Origin: an uncultured Bradyrhizobium sp. | GTDB taxonomy: Bacteria; Pseudomonadota; Alphaproteobacteria; Rhizobiales; Xanthobacteraceae | Length of the DNA: 64,000 nucleotides | Direction of reading: 5' to 3' | Assembly: GCF_947648125.1 (NCBI RefSeq) | Contig: NZ_CANSMR010000029.1 | Location: 1-64,000, forward strand | Part shown: positions 54,041 to 64,000 of the stretch, piece by piece | Layout: every line of letters starts with the position of its first letter | How positions within the stretch are numbered: position 1 is the first letter of the stretch | The notes under the pieces: generated by a model | The model's input: the letters and a program-made list of their open reading frames with translations, nothing else | The model's database searches: none | What the model was told of the DNA's origin: nothing | Translations under genes and position numbers: made by a program

Positions 54041-54059
54041 ATCCTTATGGAATCCCTAT
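54041..54059 (+). promoter_or_regulatory. Second candidate tandem half-site, facing the 154-residue gene
   Basis: ATCCTTAT (54041-54048) and ATCCCTAT (54052-54059) are direct repeats with an 11-bp period, 97 bp before the ATG at 54156. They resemble the half-sites upstream of kdp. Confidence 0.4.
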
Positions 54060-54155
54060 ATCTCCACCCCTCGCCTCATCTCGTTTTCAAATGGCGGTCC
54101 GGCCATTTTGAGCCTGCGGCCAATACCTTGGGCCGTGCTTCGACGAGACGACGTC

Positions 54156-54620
54156 ATGTCAGTGCTATCCCAACACACCTCCGGCGACCTGGGCGACCGG
54201 CTGCGCGACGCCTACACTGTCACCGCCGAGTTCATGGCCGACATCATCAGCCAGACCTGCCGGCGTTTTCCCTCGACTGGACAGAGCGGCAAGAGCGCCC
54301 GTGTCGAGCGCCTGATCCAGTCCGGCGCCTGGACTGATGCAGCGATCGCGCTGCTTGACCTCGAGCTGCCGCAATGGCAGATCCGCCGCCTGGTCTATGA
54401 CGAGGGCGAGTGGTACTGCGCGCTGTCGCGCGAACGCGAGTTGCCCGACTGGCTCGACCAGTCGATCGAAACCCGCCATGTGGATCTCGCGCTCGCGATT
54501 CTTAGCGGCTTCGTCGAGGCGCAGCGGATCTCGACGCCCGAGAACCGCACCAGCGTCCCGACCGTCCGTCGCAACGCCAGCCCGCTCTACGAGCCGCTGT
54601 TCGTCGACAATATCGGCTGA
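54156..54620 (+). CDS. Hypothetical protein, 154 residues
   Basis: The start is the ATG at 54156. The protein is soluble and acidic, with a helical N-terminal part (RDAYTVTAEFMADIISQTC, SARVERLIQSGAWTDAAIALL) and a Trp-rich middle (LPQWQIRRLVYDEGEWYCAL, PDWLDQSIE). I recognise no domain, but codon use and the composition of a folded protein support a real gene. It is divergent from kdp, follows a candidate OmpR-type site, and is followed 13 bp later by a small membrane protein gene that it probably shares a transcript with. Confidence 0.7.
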   Translation: MSVLSQHTSGDLGDRLRDAYTVTAEFMADIISQTCRRFPSTGQSGKSARVERLIQSGAWTDAAIALLDLELPQWQIRRLVYDEGEWYCALSRERELPDWLDQSIETRHVDLALAILSGFVEAQRISTPENRTSVPTVRRNASPLYEPLFVDNIG

Positions 54621-54633
54621 TGGCGGCGCCGTC

Positions 54634-54909
54634 GTGAACGCGAAACAACTGCCGCAGCAGCTGCAGTCGGTCCAGGTCATGGTCCGGTTCGGTTTCCGGC
54701 TTGCCATCATGATCGGCTTTGCCATGTTCGCCGGCGCAGGCTTTGGCAGGGGCCTCGTCACGCTATTGTGGATGTCGGCCGTGATCTGCGCGTTCGTCGG
54801 GATCGCCAAACGCGAGATGCCGTTCGCCGCAAATCTCAATCACTGGGACGAGATGACCGCCTACGTCGCGCTGTGTGCGCTCGGGACCGGCATCGTCCAG
54901 CACATCTGA
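54634..54909 (+). CDS. Hypothetical small membrane protein, 91 residues
   Basis: It starts at the GTG at 54634, with VNAKQLPQQLQSVQVMVRFG leading into two or three hydrophobic helices (LAIMIGFAMFAGAGFGRGL, LLWMSAVICAFVGIAKR, TAYVALCALGTGIVQHI). No family is recognised. It is 13 bp downstream of the 154-residue gene. The frame also runs upstream antagonistically through that gene, so the start is not certain. Confidence 0.55.
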   Translation: MNAKQLPQQLQSVQVMVRFGFRLAIMIGFAMFAGAGFGRGLVTLLWMSAVICAFVGIAKREMPFAANLNHWDEMTAYVALCALGTGIVQHI

Positions 54910-54925
54910 AATCATCCCTGAAAAA

Positions 54926-54943
54926 TCCTATGCCGCTCCTATG
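54926..54943 (+). promoter_or_regulatory. Third candidate tandem half-site, upstream of an 84-residue gene
   Basis: TCCTATG at 54926-54932 and again at 54937-54943 are identical direct repeats with an 11-bp period, 83 bp before the GTG at 55026. They match the half-site type seen on both sides of the kdp/54156 region. Confidence 0.4.
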
Positions 54944-55025
54944 AAGTCGGCCGTCCGCCGCGCTCGATTTCATATCCGGCAAGACAGACATTGAACGCGT
55001 GACTTCCATCTTAAGGACTGCAATC

Positions 55026-55280
55026 GTGAAACTCGTCGAACCTCCCTCGTGTAGCGCAGCGTCCACCATTGTCTTCATCGGCCGCAACCAGCGCGGCCAG
55101 TGGGTCGCCCAGCAGCAGAACGGCCTCTATGGCGGCCTGTTCGTCAACCGCGCCCAGGCCGTCAAATACGCGCTGTTCGAGAACGGCCAGCACCCCGAAA
55201 TGATCGTCGAGCTGTCGCGCGAGCTCGAGCTCGATATGCGCGGCGAGACCGCGCCCCTCCCCGCAAGCCGCGTGGCCTGA
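55026..55280 (+). CDS. Hypothetical protein, 84 residues
   Basis: I start at the GTG at 55026 because AAGGA lies eight bases upstream; another GTG nine codons earlier has no such site. The small soluble protein has a central IVFIGRNQRGQWVAQQQNG and LYGGLFVNRAQAVKYALFEN, a pattern reminiscent of short DUF2188-like beta-hairpin proteins in which a residue side (GxWxVxxxxG) is followed by a helix with Ala-Val-Lys-Tyr-Ala. I cannot assign a function. It is 8 bp upstream of the DapA-like gene. Confidence 0.65.
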   Translation: MKLVEPPSCSAASTIVFIGRNQRGQWVAQQQNGLYGGLFVNRAQAVKYALFENGQHPEMIVELSRELELDMRGETAPLPASRVA

Positions 55281-55288
55281 GCCACCCC

Positions 55289-56230
55289 ATGACTGCGAAA
55301 GTCACTTTGGAAACGGCTGCGAAGGCGGATTCGGCGGCATGGCTGTCGGGCTTCATCCCCGATCTTCCGACCCCCTTCAGCCACCTGGACGAGATCGACA
55401 CTGATGCGTTCGGCCGGCTGTGCGAGCGTCAGATCGCGGCCGGCGCTTCGGCGCTGGTGGTCGGCGAGACCGCAGGTGAAAGCTCGACGCTCGAGCCATC
55501 CGAGCGCGCGCAGCTGGTTCACATCGCAGCCCACGTCGCGCGCAAGCGGGTCCGCATCATCGCCGGCGCCGGGTCGAACGCGACGGATCGCGCCGTTACG
55601 TTCACGCGCGCGGCGGAAGCGGCCGGCGCCGATGCCATCATCTCGGTCGTGCCGTATTACAACAAGCCGATGCCGCGGGGCATGGCGGCGCATTTCCGCG
55701 CCGTCGCCGCGGCCACGACATTGCCCGTGATCCTGCACGATATTCCCGCGCGGACGGTGAAAGGCCTCGCGGACGAGACGCTCGTTGAGCTCGCAGCATC
55801 GCCGCGCATCATTGGACTGCGAGATGGCAGCAGCGATGTCGCCCGCCTCAGGCGCCTGCGTCCACGCCTGCCGGCAACATTCCGGATGCTGACCGGCGAC
55901 GACACCGTGTCGCTCGCCTATATGGCCGCCGGCGGTGACGGCTGCATCTCGTCGGTCTCGAACGTCGCGCCCGATTTGTGCGTGGCGGTGGCCCGGCATC
56001 TGCGTGAGGGCCGCCTGTATCAGGCGCGCGAGCTGCATCGGCGGCTGGTCCCGCTCGCGACGCTGCTCGAGCGCGAGCACCCCGCCGCCCTGAAATTCGT
56101 ACTGGCGCTGTTGGGGTTCATGCAGCCGGCGACGCGGCTGCCGATCGTTCAGCTCAACGGACCGGCGAAGGCCGAGATCGCGCAGGCGATGACTGAAATC
56201 GCCGACGAATATCTGGCCGTCGCGCACTGA
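55289..56230 (+). CDS. DapA-fold (dihydrodipicolinate synthase/N-acetylneuraminate lyase family) protein lacking the Schiff-base lysine
   Basis: A 313-residue TIM-barrel protein starting at the ATG at 55289. It keeps the family frame: FIPDLPTPFSHLDEIDTDAF at the first strand, GETAGESSTLEPSERAQL (usually GTTGE), VVPYYNKPMPRGMAAHF with the proton-relay Tyr, and ILHDIPARTVKGL. However, the catalytic strand reads RIIGLRDGSSD: residue 178 is Arg where DapA, NanA and relatives carry the Schiff-base Lys (IIGIKEA). The codon is a clear CGA. It therefore should not form the usual imine with pyruvate; a non-aldolase activity or regulatory role is possible. It is not the housekeeping dapA. Confidence 0.8.
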   Translation: MTAKVTLETAAKADSAAWLSGFIPDLPTPFSHLDEIDTDAFGRLCERQIAAGASALVVGETAGESSTLEPSERAQLVHIAAHVARKRVRIIAGAGSNATDRAVTFTRAAEAAGADAIISVVPYYNKPMPRGMAAHFRAVAAATTLPVILHDIPARTVKGLADETLVELAASPRIIGLRDGSSDVARLRRLRPRLPATFRMLTGDDTVSLAYMAAGGDGCISSVSNVAPDLCVAVARHLREGRLYQARELHRRLVPLATLLEREHPAALKFVLALLGFMQPATRLPIVQLNGPAKAEIAQAMTEIADEYLAVAH

Positions 56231-56349
56231 GCATGCCGCAACGCAGGCCATCGCAATGCACAATGGGACCTGCGCACGGCGTCGGTGACACCGCGCCATA
56301 TTGAGGTTCCGGAACGGCGCCCCATATCCACGGCAAGGGAGTGCTTGCC

Positions 56350-57747
56350 GTGCAGACCTTCAAGGCGGCTCTCGTTGTGGCGATCGCCCTGGTCGCTCTG
56401 GTTGTTTCCATTGGTCCCGGTACGGCCGCGGACAACAACCGTCTTGCCCTGACCATTTCAATCGATGGCGCGATCGGGCCGGCATCGGCCAGCTACGTCA
56501 AGGATGGCCTGGCGAAGGCCGCCGAGCGGCACGCCGAGATCGTCATTCTGCGCCTGAATACGCCGGGCGGTCTCAGCACCAGCATGCGCGAGATCATCAC
56601 CGACGTGCTGGCCTCGCCCGTTCCCGTCGTCGGCTATGTTGCGCCCTCCGGCGCCCATGCCGCGAGCGCCGGGACCTACATTCTCTATGCGACCCATCTC
56701 GCGGCGATGGCGCCCGGCACCAATATCGGCGCCGCGACGCCGGTGCAGATCGGTGGCCCGATGCCGGGTCTGCCTGGCAGCACCCCGGACAAGGACGGCA
56801 AGGACCAGAAGGACGGCGGCAACCCGTCCACGGCCAAAGATACCATGACGGCGAAGGTGACGAACGATGCCGTTGCCTTCATCCGCAGCCTCGCCGAACT
56901 GCGTGGCCGCAATGCCGACTGGGCCGAGAAGGCGGTCCGCGATGCCGCCACCCTCTCCACCAGCGCCGCGTTGCAGGCCCATGTCATCGAGTTCACCGCG
57001 CATGATCCGACCGACCTGCTCAGGCAAATCGACGGCCGGACGGTGGAGCTCGCCGGCGGCAAGACCCAACGCCTGGCGACGAAGGACGCCGTGATCGAAG
57101 CCATCGATCCGACCTGGATCTCGCGCGTGCTTGCGGTGATCACCGACCCCAACATCGCATTCGTTCTCCTGATGGTCGGCGTCTACGGCCTGATCTTCGA
57201 ATTCATGTCCCCCGGCGCCGTGGCGCCCGGAGTTGTCGGCACGATCTGCCTGCTGCTCGGGCTCTACGCGCTCAACATGCTGCCGATCAACTACGCCGGC
57301 TTCGCCCTGATGCTGGTCGGGATGGCGCTGCTCGCGATCGAAGCCTTCAACCCGACCGTCGTGATCGGCCTCGGAGGAATAGTTGCCTTTGTCCTCGGAG
57401 CCGCCATGCTGTTTCGGATCGAGGCGCCCGGATATCGGCTGTCATGGCCGCTGGTCGGCATCGTGGCGGCGATGTTTGCTGGCCTCATCCTGGTCGTGCT
57501 CGGGGCACTGCGCCGCGCGCGCAACGGTCCGCTGCGGACAGGTGCGCAAGCCATGCGCGGGCTACCGGCCGAGGTGCTCGACTGGTCCGAGACCACGGGT
57601 CACGTCTTCACCAATGGAGAACGCTGGCAGGCGCGTGGCACCGAGGCGTTCAAGACCGGAGAGACGGTCGAGGTGGCCAACATCGTCGATTTGACGCTGG
57701 TGGTGCGGCGTGCGCCGGCTTCCGCCGGCGAAGGAGGTACAGCATGA
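56350..57747 (+). CDS. nfeD: NfeD family membrane-bound serine protease (ClpP-class)
   Basis: A 465-residue protein. Two GTG codons compete (56341, 56350); AAGGGAG at 56335-56341 has proper spacing only to 56350. A signal/anchor helix (about 5-27) precedes a ClpP-like protease domain (about 35-260) with [14 protein letters not shown] holding the likely nucleophile Ser. Several transmembrane helices (about 275-395) and the C-terminal OB-fold NfeD domain follow. Long-form NfeD proteins pair with stomatin-like proteins, and the p-stomatin/STOPP protease of Pyrococcus is the model. Here the SPFH gene overlaps its stop by 4 bp, so the pair is co-translated. Confidence 0.9.
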   Translation: MQTFKAALVVAIALVALVVSIGPGTAADNNRLALTISIDGAIGPASASYVKDGLAKAAERHAEIVILRLNTPGGLSTSMREIITDVLASPVPVVGYVAPSGAHAASAGTYILYATHLAAMAPGTNIGAATPVQIGGPMPGLPGSTPDKDGKDQKDGGNPSTAKDTMTAKVTNDAVAFIRSLAELRGRNADWAEKAVRDAATLSTSAALQAHVIEFTAHDPTDLLRQIDGRTVELAGGKTQRLATKDAVIEAIDPTWISRVLAVITDPNIAFVLLMVGVYGLIFEFMSPGAVAPGVVGTICLLLGLYALNMLPINYAGFALMLVGMALLAIEAFNPTVVIGLGGIVAFVLGAAMLFRIEAPGYRLSWPLVGIVAAMFAGLILVVLGALRRARNGPLRTGAQAMRGLPAEVLDWSETTGHVFTNGERWQARGTEAFKTGETVEVANIVDLTLVVRRAPASAGEGGTA

Positions 57748-58505
57748 TGCTTGATTATTTCACCTATGCGGCGGTCGTACTGCTTGTCATTATCTTCCTG
57801 ACCCAGGCCGTGCGCGTCCTGCGCGAATACGAGCGCGGCGTCATCTTCACGCTCGGCCGCTTTACCGGGGTGAAGGGCCCGGGGCTCATCATCCTGATTC
57901 CGGTGGTGCAGCAGCTCGTGAAGGTCGATCTCAGGGTGATGGTGCAGGTGGTGCCGCCGCAGGACGTGATTTCCCGCGACAACGTCTCGGTCAAGGTCAA
58001 CGCCGTCCTCTACTTCCGCATCGTCGATCCCGAGCGCGCCATCATCAAGGTCGGCGACTACATGGCTGCGACCAGCCAGCTTGCCCAGACCACGCTGCGC
58101 TCGGTGCTCGGCAAGCACGAGCTCGACGAGATGCTGGCGGAACGCGACAAGTTGAACGCCGATATCCAGGAGACCCTCGACAAGCAGACCGACGTCTGGG
58201 GCATCAAGGTCACCGCGGTCGAGATCAAGGATATCGATATCAACGAGACCATGGTGCGGGCGATCGCCAAGCAGGCCGAGGCGGAACGGTTGCGGCGCGC
58301 CAAGGTGATCAATGCGATGGGCGAGCAGCAGGCCGCCGAGAAGCTCGTCGAGGCCGGCCGGATCCTCGCCCAGGAGCCGCAGGCGATGCAGCTCCGCTAT
58401 TTCGCCGCGCTGCATGACATCGCCGGCGAACGCTCATCGACCGTGGTCTTCCCGCTCCCGATGAATCTGCTCGATCACCTGACGCGGCGAAGCGAAGCCA
58501 CCTGA
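57744..58505 (+). CDS. SPFH domain protein, slipin/stomatin type
   Basis: A 253-residue protein with AAGGAGG six bases before the ATG at 57744. One N-terminal membrane helix (residues 4-24) is followed by the SPFH domain: [40 protein letters not shown] and [15 protein letters not shown] short helical stretch rich in Ala/Glu/Arg follows ([17 protein letters not shown]). It would oligomerise in the membrane and present substrate to, or control, the upstream NfeD protease. Its last 31 bp are overlapped by a small gene on the other strand. Confidence 0.92.
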   Translation: MMLDYFTYAAVVLLVIIFLTQAVRVLREYERGVIFTLGRFTGVKGPGLIILIPVVQQLVKVDLRVMVQVVPPQDVISRDNVSVKVNAVLYFRIVDPERAIIKVGDYMAATSQLAQTTLRSVLGKHELDEMLAERDKLNADIQETLDKQTDVWGIKVTAVEIKDIDINETMVRAIAKQAEAERLRRAKVINAMGEQQAAEKLVEAGRILAQEPQAMQLRYFAALHDIAGERSSTVVFPLPMNLLDHLTRRSEAT

Positions 58506-58666
58506 CCCGGCTGATGCTTGGCCCGCCACGCCGGTCCCGGGCCGCGCATGTAATGCGCCTCGGGCCGGTAGCCGCTGATCGGCTCCTCGCCGATCCAGGC
58601 GAGGAATTTGAGCATGCCCTCCGCGGCGCGACGCAGCAGGGCAGCGATCAATGAAGCCGCGCGCAT
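58475..58666 (-). CDS. Hypothetical basic protein, 63 residues
   Basis: The ATG at 58666 comes one base after the stop of the upstream 91-codon gene, suggesting coupled translation. The product begins [20 protein letters not shown], then [20 protein letters not shown], and is basic at the C-terminus. I see no known domain. It overlaps the 3' end of the SPFH gene on the opposite strand by 31 bp. The orderly junction with its neighbour is the main support. Confidence 0.5.
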   Translation of the reverse strand: MRAASLIAALLRRAAEGMLKFLAWIGEEPISGYRPEAHYMRGPGPAWRAKHQPGQVASLRRVR

Positions 58667-58667
58667 C

Positions 58668-58943
58668 TCAGTAGTCCCACTTCTCGCCGAGCACGACCGG
58701 CGGGCGCGGATATTTCTCGGCATCGCCGCCGAGCAGGCCGACATGGAGATGGGTGCGCGCCCAATCCTCATGGCCGCGATGCAGCAGCAGCTCGTTGCGC
58801 AGCCGATGGATCTTGGCGGCGGCGATGGCGCGGTGGATGGTTCTGAAAGCGAGCCCGATCCGCCGGATCGTCCGCCGCAGCGTCGCCGGCATGGCGCCGG
58901 CCGAACCATGCGGCCGGGCATCGTGGTAATGGAGCAAGGTCAT
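58668..58943 (-). CDS. Hypothetical basic protein, 91 residues
   Basis: I start at the ATG at 58943, with GGAAGG six bases upstream. The peptide MTLLHYHDARPHGSAG is followed by a basic helical middle (LRRTIRRIGLAFRTIHRAIA, AKIHRLRNELLLHRGHEDW) and ends PPVVLGEKWDY. The composition suggests an amphipathic or nucleic-acid/membrane-surface binding helix, not a known domain. It is divergent from hsp20 across 261 bp and coupled to the 63-codon gene downstream. Confidence 0.55.
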   Translation of the reverse strand: MTLLHYHDARPHGSAGAMPATLRRTIRRIGLAFRTIHRAIAAAKIHRLRNELLLHRGHEDWARTHLHVGLLGGDAEKYPRPPVVLGEKWDY

Positions 58944-59204
58944 GTCCCACCTTCCAGTCGGCGGCGCGCGCGAGCGCACCGCGTCACGGCAAAGATGCTG
59001 GGAAGGCCGTAGGAATTCGAGAGGGCCGGCAACCCTGTCACATAGCCGCGGCATAAGCGGCCGGACGCGCCGGGCGGATCGCGGCCATGCCGCAAATCGC
59101 GAGATTTCGGACATTTTTAGCCTCGATCGGCGGCGCGAGGGGCCGGTTTACGGTCGGCAGCAAGACCGGTAACCTCGCCTGCCAATACGACGTGGAGACT
59201 TCCC

Positions 59205-59612
59205 ATGCGGCCCAAGGATCAGATCAACTGGATGCTGACGGATGCGATCGAGGCGCTCGCCCGCGCCGAACGGTTGCACCAGAGCTTCCTCAATTTGCAC
59301 CCGCGCGGGGGCGGCAGCGAGCCGAGCTGGGAACCGCCGATGGACGTGATCGAGACCGAGGAGGAAATCCTGATCCTGGTCGCGCTGCCGGGGGTCGACC
59401 CCGACGAGGTCGAGGCCGCGCTCGACGGCGGCACGCTGGTGATTTCCGGCCGCCGCACCCTGCCCGCTGAGCTGCGCAACGCCCGCATCCTGCGCCTCGA
59501 GCTGCCGCAAGGCCGCTTCGAGCGCCGCATCACGCTGCCGACCGGGCGCTACACCATCAGCCGCTTTGCCGCGCATGGCTGCGTCGGCCTGCGGCTCGGA
59601 AAATCGAGCTGA
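59205..59612 (+). CDS. Small heat-shock protein, Hsp20/alpha-crystallin family
   Basis: A 135-residue protein starting at the ATG at 59205 after TGGAGA. The alpha-crystallin domain spans about 45-130 (PMDVIETEEEILILVALPGV, then LDGGTLVISGRRTLP and GRFERRITLP), with a short N-terminal helix region. The strand and loop after GxL are slightly shortened, and there is no IXI-type tail, so it may form smaller oligomers. It is 11 bp upstream of lon, and the two form an operon for handling unfolded protein. No RpoH promoter or ROSE element was recognised upstream. Confidence 0.88.
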   Translation: MRPKDQINWMLTDAIEALARAERLHQSFLNLHPRGGGSEPSWEPPMDVIETEEEILILVALPGVDPDEVEAALDGGTLVISGRRTLPAELRNARILRLELPQGRFERRITLPTGRYTISRFAAHGCVGLRLGKSS

Positions 59613-59623
59613 GGGATTTCGAC

Positions 59624-61999
<2,376 letters not shown>

Positions 62000-62016
62000 C
62001 CGCTTCCCAATAGCAA

Positions 62017-62049
62017 AAGGGGCGTGCAGCGACCGCTGTCACGCCCCTT
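62017..62049. terminator. Bidirectional hairpin terminator after lon
   Basis: AAGGGGCGTG pairs with CACGCCCCTT, and the inner CAGCG with GCTG around ACC, giving a long GC-rich stem. It begins 18 bp after the lon stop, between lon (+) and the convergent PsiF-like gene (-). An AAAA run lies before it, which becomes a T-run on the minus strand. Confidence 0.75.
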
Positions 62050-62089
62050 GAACCCAGCGCATTCCGGAGCGGCCGATTCTCAGGTTTTC

Positions 62090-62368
62090 TCAGCTCTTGG
62101 CCATGCAGTCCGAGATATAGAACCAGCGGTCGTCGCCGGTCAGGCCCTTCTGCTTCACCTCTTTGCGGCAGGCCTTGAGCTTGGGCTTGTTGGCGCGCCA
62201 CTGCTCCTTCATGGCCTTCAATTTCTCCATCGTGAGCTTGATCTTCGACGGCTTGGCGGTGGTGGTGGCCGCCGGTGCTGGTGTTGCCGGCGCCGCGGTC
62301 TGGGCCGACGCGGCATGAAGCCCGAGGGCGAGCAGCGCGGCGGCAAGGCAAATCCGGGTGCGAAACAT
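62090..62368 (-). CDS. Exported PsiF-repeat-like protein
   Basis: A 92-residue protein with GGGGGA before the ATG at 62368. A Sec signal peptide (MFRTRICLAAALLALGL, ending ASA-Q) is followed by an Ala/Pro/Thr linker and one copy of a motif like the PsiF repeat: LKACRKEVKQKGLTGDDRW then FYISDCM, with two cysteines 23 residues apart. PsiF proteins are phosphate-starvation-induced periplasmic proteins of unknown function and usually carry two repeats. The family assignment rests on this motif alone. Confidence 0.65.
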   Translation of the reverse strand: MFRTRICLAAALLALGLHAASAQTAAPATPAPAATTTAKPSKIKLTMEKLKAMKEQWRANKPKLKACRKEVKQKGLTGDDRWFYISDCMAKS

Positions 62369-62457
62369 TGAAATCCCCCAATCCGATTTCTGTTCATGAA
62401 ATAGAGCGAATACCGCGGGCGCCGGGAATCGGCGGCCCGCGGCGATGATGGTCGCGA

Positions 62458-64000
62458 TCAGAGGATTTTGACCGCGCTGAGCAGCGTCATGTAGATGCCC
62501 CAGGCCAGCGGAATGCCGACGAACAGCCAGAACAGGGCCGCCTTGGCGTCGAGCCCGCCAAACCCGATCCCGTAGGAACCGTGCGGTCCGGCCGCAGCGG
62601 CGCTGGCGCTCGCATCCTGCAGCTTGGCGACCTCGGCGTCGCTCATGTGCCACTTCGAATCGACCGGCTTGATCAGGTAGTTGCAGATCAGTCCCGCGAT
62701 CAGCATGGCGCACAGGATGTACATCGTCGTGTTGTAGAGCTGGTCGCGCGGCACGCCGGCGGCAAGCTGGAATTCACGGATGTAGTTCACCACGACCGGG
62801 CCGATGATGCCGGCGGTCGACCACGCCGTCAGCAGGCGGCCATGGATCGCGCCGACGAACTGGGTGCCGAACATGTCGGCCAGATAGGCCGGCACGGTGG
62901 CGAAGCCGCCGCCATACATCGACAGGATGATGCCGAAGCCGAGCACAAACAGGAGCTTCGAGCCCATCGCGGCAAAGGTCGGCGCCAGCGCGTAGAGCGC
63001 GATGCCGAGGATGAAGAACGTGTAGTATGTGTTCTTGCGGCCGATCTTGTCCGACAGCGACGCCCAGAAGAAACGGCCGCCGATGTTGAACAGCGACAGC
63101 AATCCGGCAAAGCCGGCGGCGATCGCCGCGATCTGCGCCTTCTGTCCAGCATCGAGCGCGTTGAAGCCGACATTGGGCAGGCCGATCAGCTTGCCCGCAA
63201 AGATCTCTTGCAGCATCGGCGAGGCCATGCCGATCACGCCAATGCCGGCCGACACGTTGAGGCAGAGTACCCCCCAGATCAGCCAGAACTGCGGCGTCTT
63301 GTGCGCATCCTTCAGATGGACGTTCTTGGTCGAGATCATCGCGTTGGCCTTGGCCGGCGGTGTCCAGCCCTCGGGCTGCCAGCCGGCCGGCGGAATGCGA
63401 TAGCGGAAGGCACCAATCATCATGAACACGAAATAGATCGCGCCCATGGCGAGGAAGGTTTCCCAGACGCCGACCGAGGTCGGGGTCTTGAAATAGTTCA
63501 TCAGCTTGTCGGCCAGCGGGGCGCCGATCATCGCGCCGCCGCCGAAGCCCATGATCGCCATGCCGGTCGCCATGCCGCGACGATCGGGGAACCATTTCAC
63601 CAGCGTCGACACCGGTGAGATGTAACCGAGGCCGAGGCCGACACCGCCGATCACGCCGGATCCAAGCCACATCAGCCAGAGCTGATGCGTGTAGACGCCC
63701 AGCGCGCCGATCACGAGGCCTCCGGCCCAGCACAGCGCCGCGACGAAGCCGGCCTTGCGCGGACCGACCTTCTCAAGCCAGCCGCCCCAGATCGCGGCTG
63801 AGACGCCGAGCAGCACGAAGAAAAGCGTATACATCCACCCGAGGCTCGCGACCTTCCAGTCGCAAGTGGTCGTGAACAATTCCTGGACCAGCGAAATGTC
63901 CGGGCAGGCTTTCGGCGCAGTCAGGCCGATCGCGCGCGACAGCGGCAGCCAGAACACCGAGAAGCCATAGGCCATGCCGATGCACAGATGGATGCACAGC
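62458..64000 (-). CDS. MFS transporter, OFA (oxalate/formate antiporter-like) family, 5' end outside window
   Basis: At least 514 residues are visible. The frame stays open to the window edge: an ATG at 63975 is preceded in frame by LCIHLCIG, the usual first-helix sequence of OFA proteins, so that ATG is internal. About eleven to twelve helices can be traced, with GVGLGLGYISPVSTLVKWFP and DRRGMATGMAIMGFGGGAM typical of the family and a second-half GRFFWASLSDKIGRKNTYY. Residues after about 440 add an Ala-rich segment and an extra C-terminal helix. Members exchange oxalate, formate or other small carboxylates; the substrate here cannot be read. It precedes the PsiF-like gene on the same strand by 89 bp. 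Confidence 0.88.
   Translation of the reverse strand, partial: LCIHLCIGMAYGFSVFWLPLSRAIGLTAPKACPDISLVQELFTTTCDWKVASLGWMYTLFFVLLGVSAAIWGGWLEKVGPRKAGFVAALCWAGGLVIGALGVYTHQLWLMWLGSGVIGGVGLGLGYISPVSTLVKWFPDRRGMATGMAIMGFGGGAMIGAPLADKLMNYFKTPTSVGVWETFLAMGAIYFVFMMIGAFRYRIPPAGWQPEGWTPPAKANAMISTKNVHLKDAHKTPQFWLIWGVLCLNVSAGIGVIGMASPMLQEIFAGKLIGLPNVGFNALDAGQKAQIAAIAAGFAGLLSLFNIGGRFFWASLSDKIGRKNTYYTFFILGIALYALAPTFAAMGSKLLFVLGFGIILSMYGGGFATVPAYLADMFGTQFVGAIHGRLLTAWSTAGIIGPVVVNYIREFQLAAGVPRDQLYNTTMYILCAMLIAGLICNYLIKPVDSKWHMSDAEVAKLQDASASAAAAGPHGSYGIGFGGLDAKAALFWLFVGIPLAWGIYMTLLSAVKIL

Larger units (their letters stand above)
53764..54155. other. Divergent intergenic region between kdp and a 154-residue gene
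   Basis: About 390 bp without a gene. From left to right it holds the kdp leader, a candidate regulator site with a 17-bp inverted repeat (53869-53894), palindromic repeat E (53915-54031), and a second candidate site (54041-54059) facing the rightward gene. An inverted repeat TTCCAT-CCTT-ATGGAA (54037-54052) overlaps the latter. Confidence 0.7.

Noticed and set aside
58944-59204. An RpoH promoter or ROSE RNA thermometer before hsp20.
   Set aside because: No CTTGAA-type -35 with a matching -10, and no ROSE-like anti-Shine-Dalgarno stem, could be seen.

Overview
The window is GC-rich and gene-dense, and its gene content points to an alphaproteobacterium of the Bradyrhizobium/Rhodopseudomonas group (Nitrobacteraceae). 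Pointers are the fused transaldolase-phosphoglucose isomerase, the short 6-phosphogluconate dehydrogenase, a gamma-alpha fused 2-oxoacid:ferredoxin oxidoreductase with an FAD/ferredoxin partner, a PHA-granule-type small protein, a TreS-maltokinase fusion next to TreXYZ, and several intergenic palindromic repeats of the kind scattered through Bradyrhizobium genomes. No rRNA, tRNA, CRISPR, insertion sequence or phage gene was seen; this looks like ordinary chromosomal core/accessory DNA.

Layout. 1-2103 (-): caspase-like secreted protein with both catalytic residues replaced, cut by the window edge. 2299-2970 (+): small alpha/beta-barrel protein. 3252-7920 (+): three-gene 2-oxoacid (probably 2-oxoglutarate):ferredoxin oxidoreductase operon. 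8133-9323 (-): periplasmic binding protein. 9582-14453 (-): prkA-yeaH-spoVR stress module. 14952-16057 (+): two small exported proteins. 16275-23744 (+): hexose/pentose-phosphate operon (tal-pgi, gnd, zwf, pgl, gntK, HAD phosphatase). 23787-27560 (-): GH15 hydrolase and malQ, divergent from 27764-41788 (+): glgE, treS-mak, glgB, glgX/treX, treZ, treY. 41798-45234: PHA-system protein, DUF3309 peptide, and ligD. 45466-53763 (-): the whole kdp potassium system, including kdpF and two further putative microproteins. 54156-56230 (+): three small uncharacterised genes and a DapA-fold protein without the Schiff-base lysine. 56350-58505 (+): nfeD and an SPFH/slipin gene. 58475-58943 (-): two small genes. 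59205-61999 (+): hsp20-lon. 62090-64000 (-): PsiF-like exported protein and an OFA-type MFS transporter, cut by the window edge.

How the genes work together. The central 27 kb is a carbohydrate-storage and osmoprotection island. TreS converts trehalose to maltose, the fused maltokinase makes maltose-1-phosphate, GlgE and GlgB polymerise and branch it into alpha-glucan, and TreX/TreY/TreZ return glucan to trehalose; MalQ and GH15 remodel or hydrolyse the products. The adjacent operon handles glucose-6-phosphate and gluconate. Kdp (K+ uptake), trehalose, PrkA-YeaH-SpoVR, Hsp20-Lon and the SPFH/NfeD pair all fit desiccation, osmotic or stationary-phase stress.

Most interesting signals: (i) a family of intergenic double-hairpin repeats whose stems differ between copies but stay paired; (ii) tandem TCC(Y)TAT half-sites about 10-11 bp apart, 83-106 bp upstream of three start codons around kdp, suggesting a small regulon; (iii) two putative single-helix microproteins flanking kdpF; (iv) a 13-bp tandem duplication that has moved the start of gntK out of frame with the ancestral-looking ATG; (v) two enzyme-fold proteins (caspase-like and DapA-like) lacking their catalytic residues.
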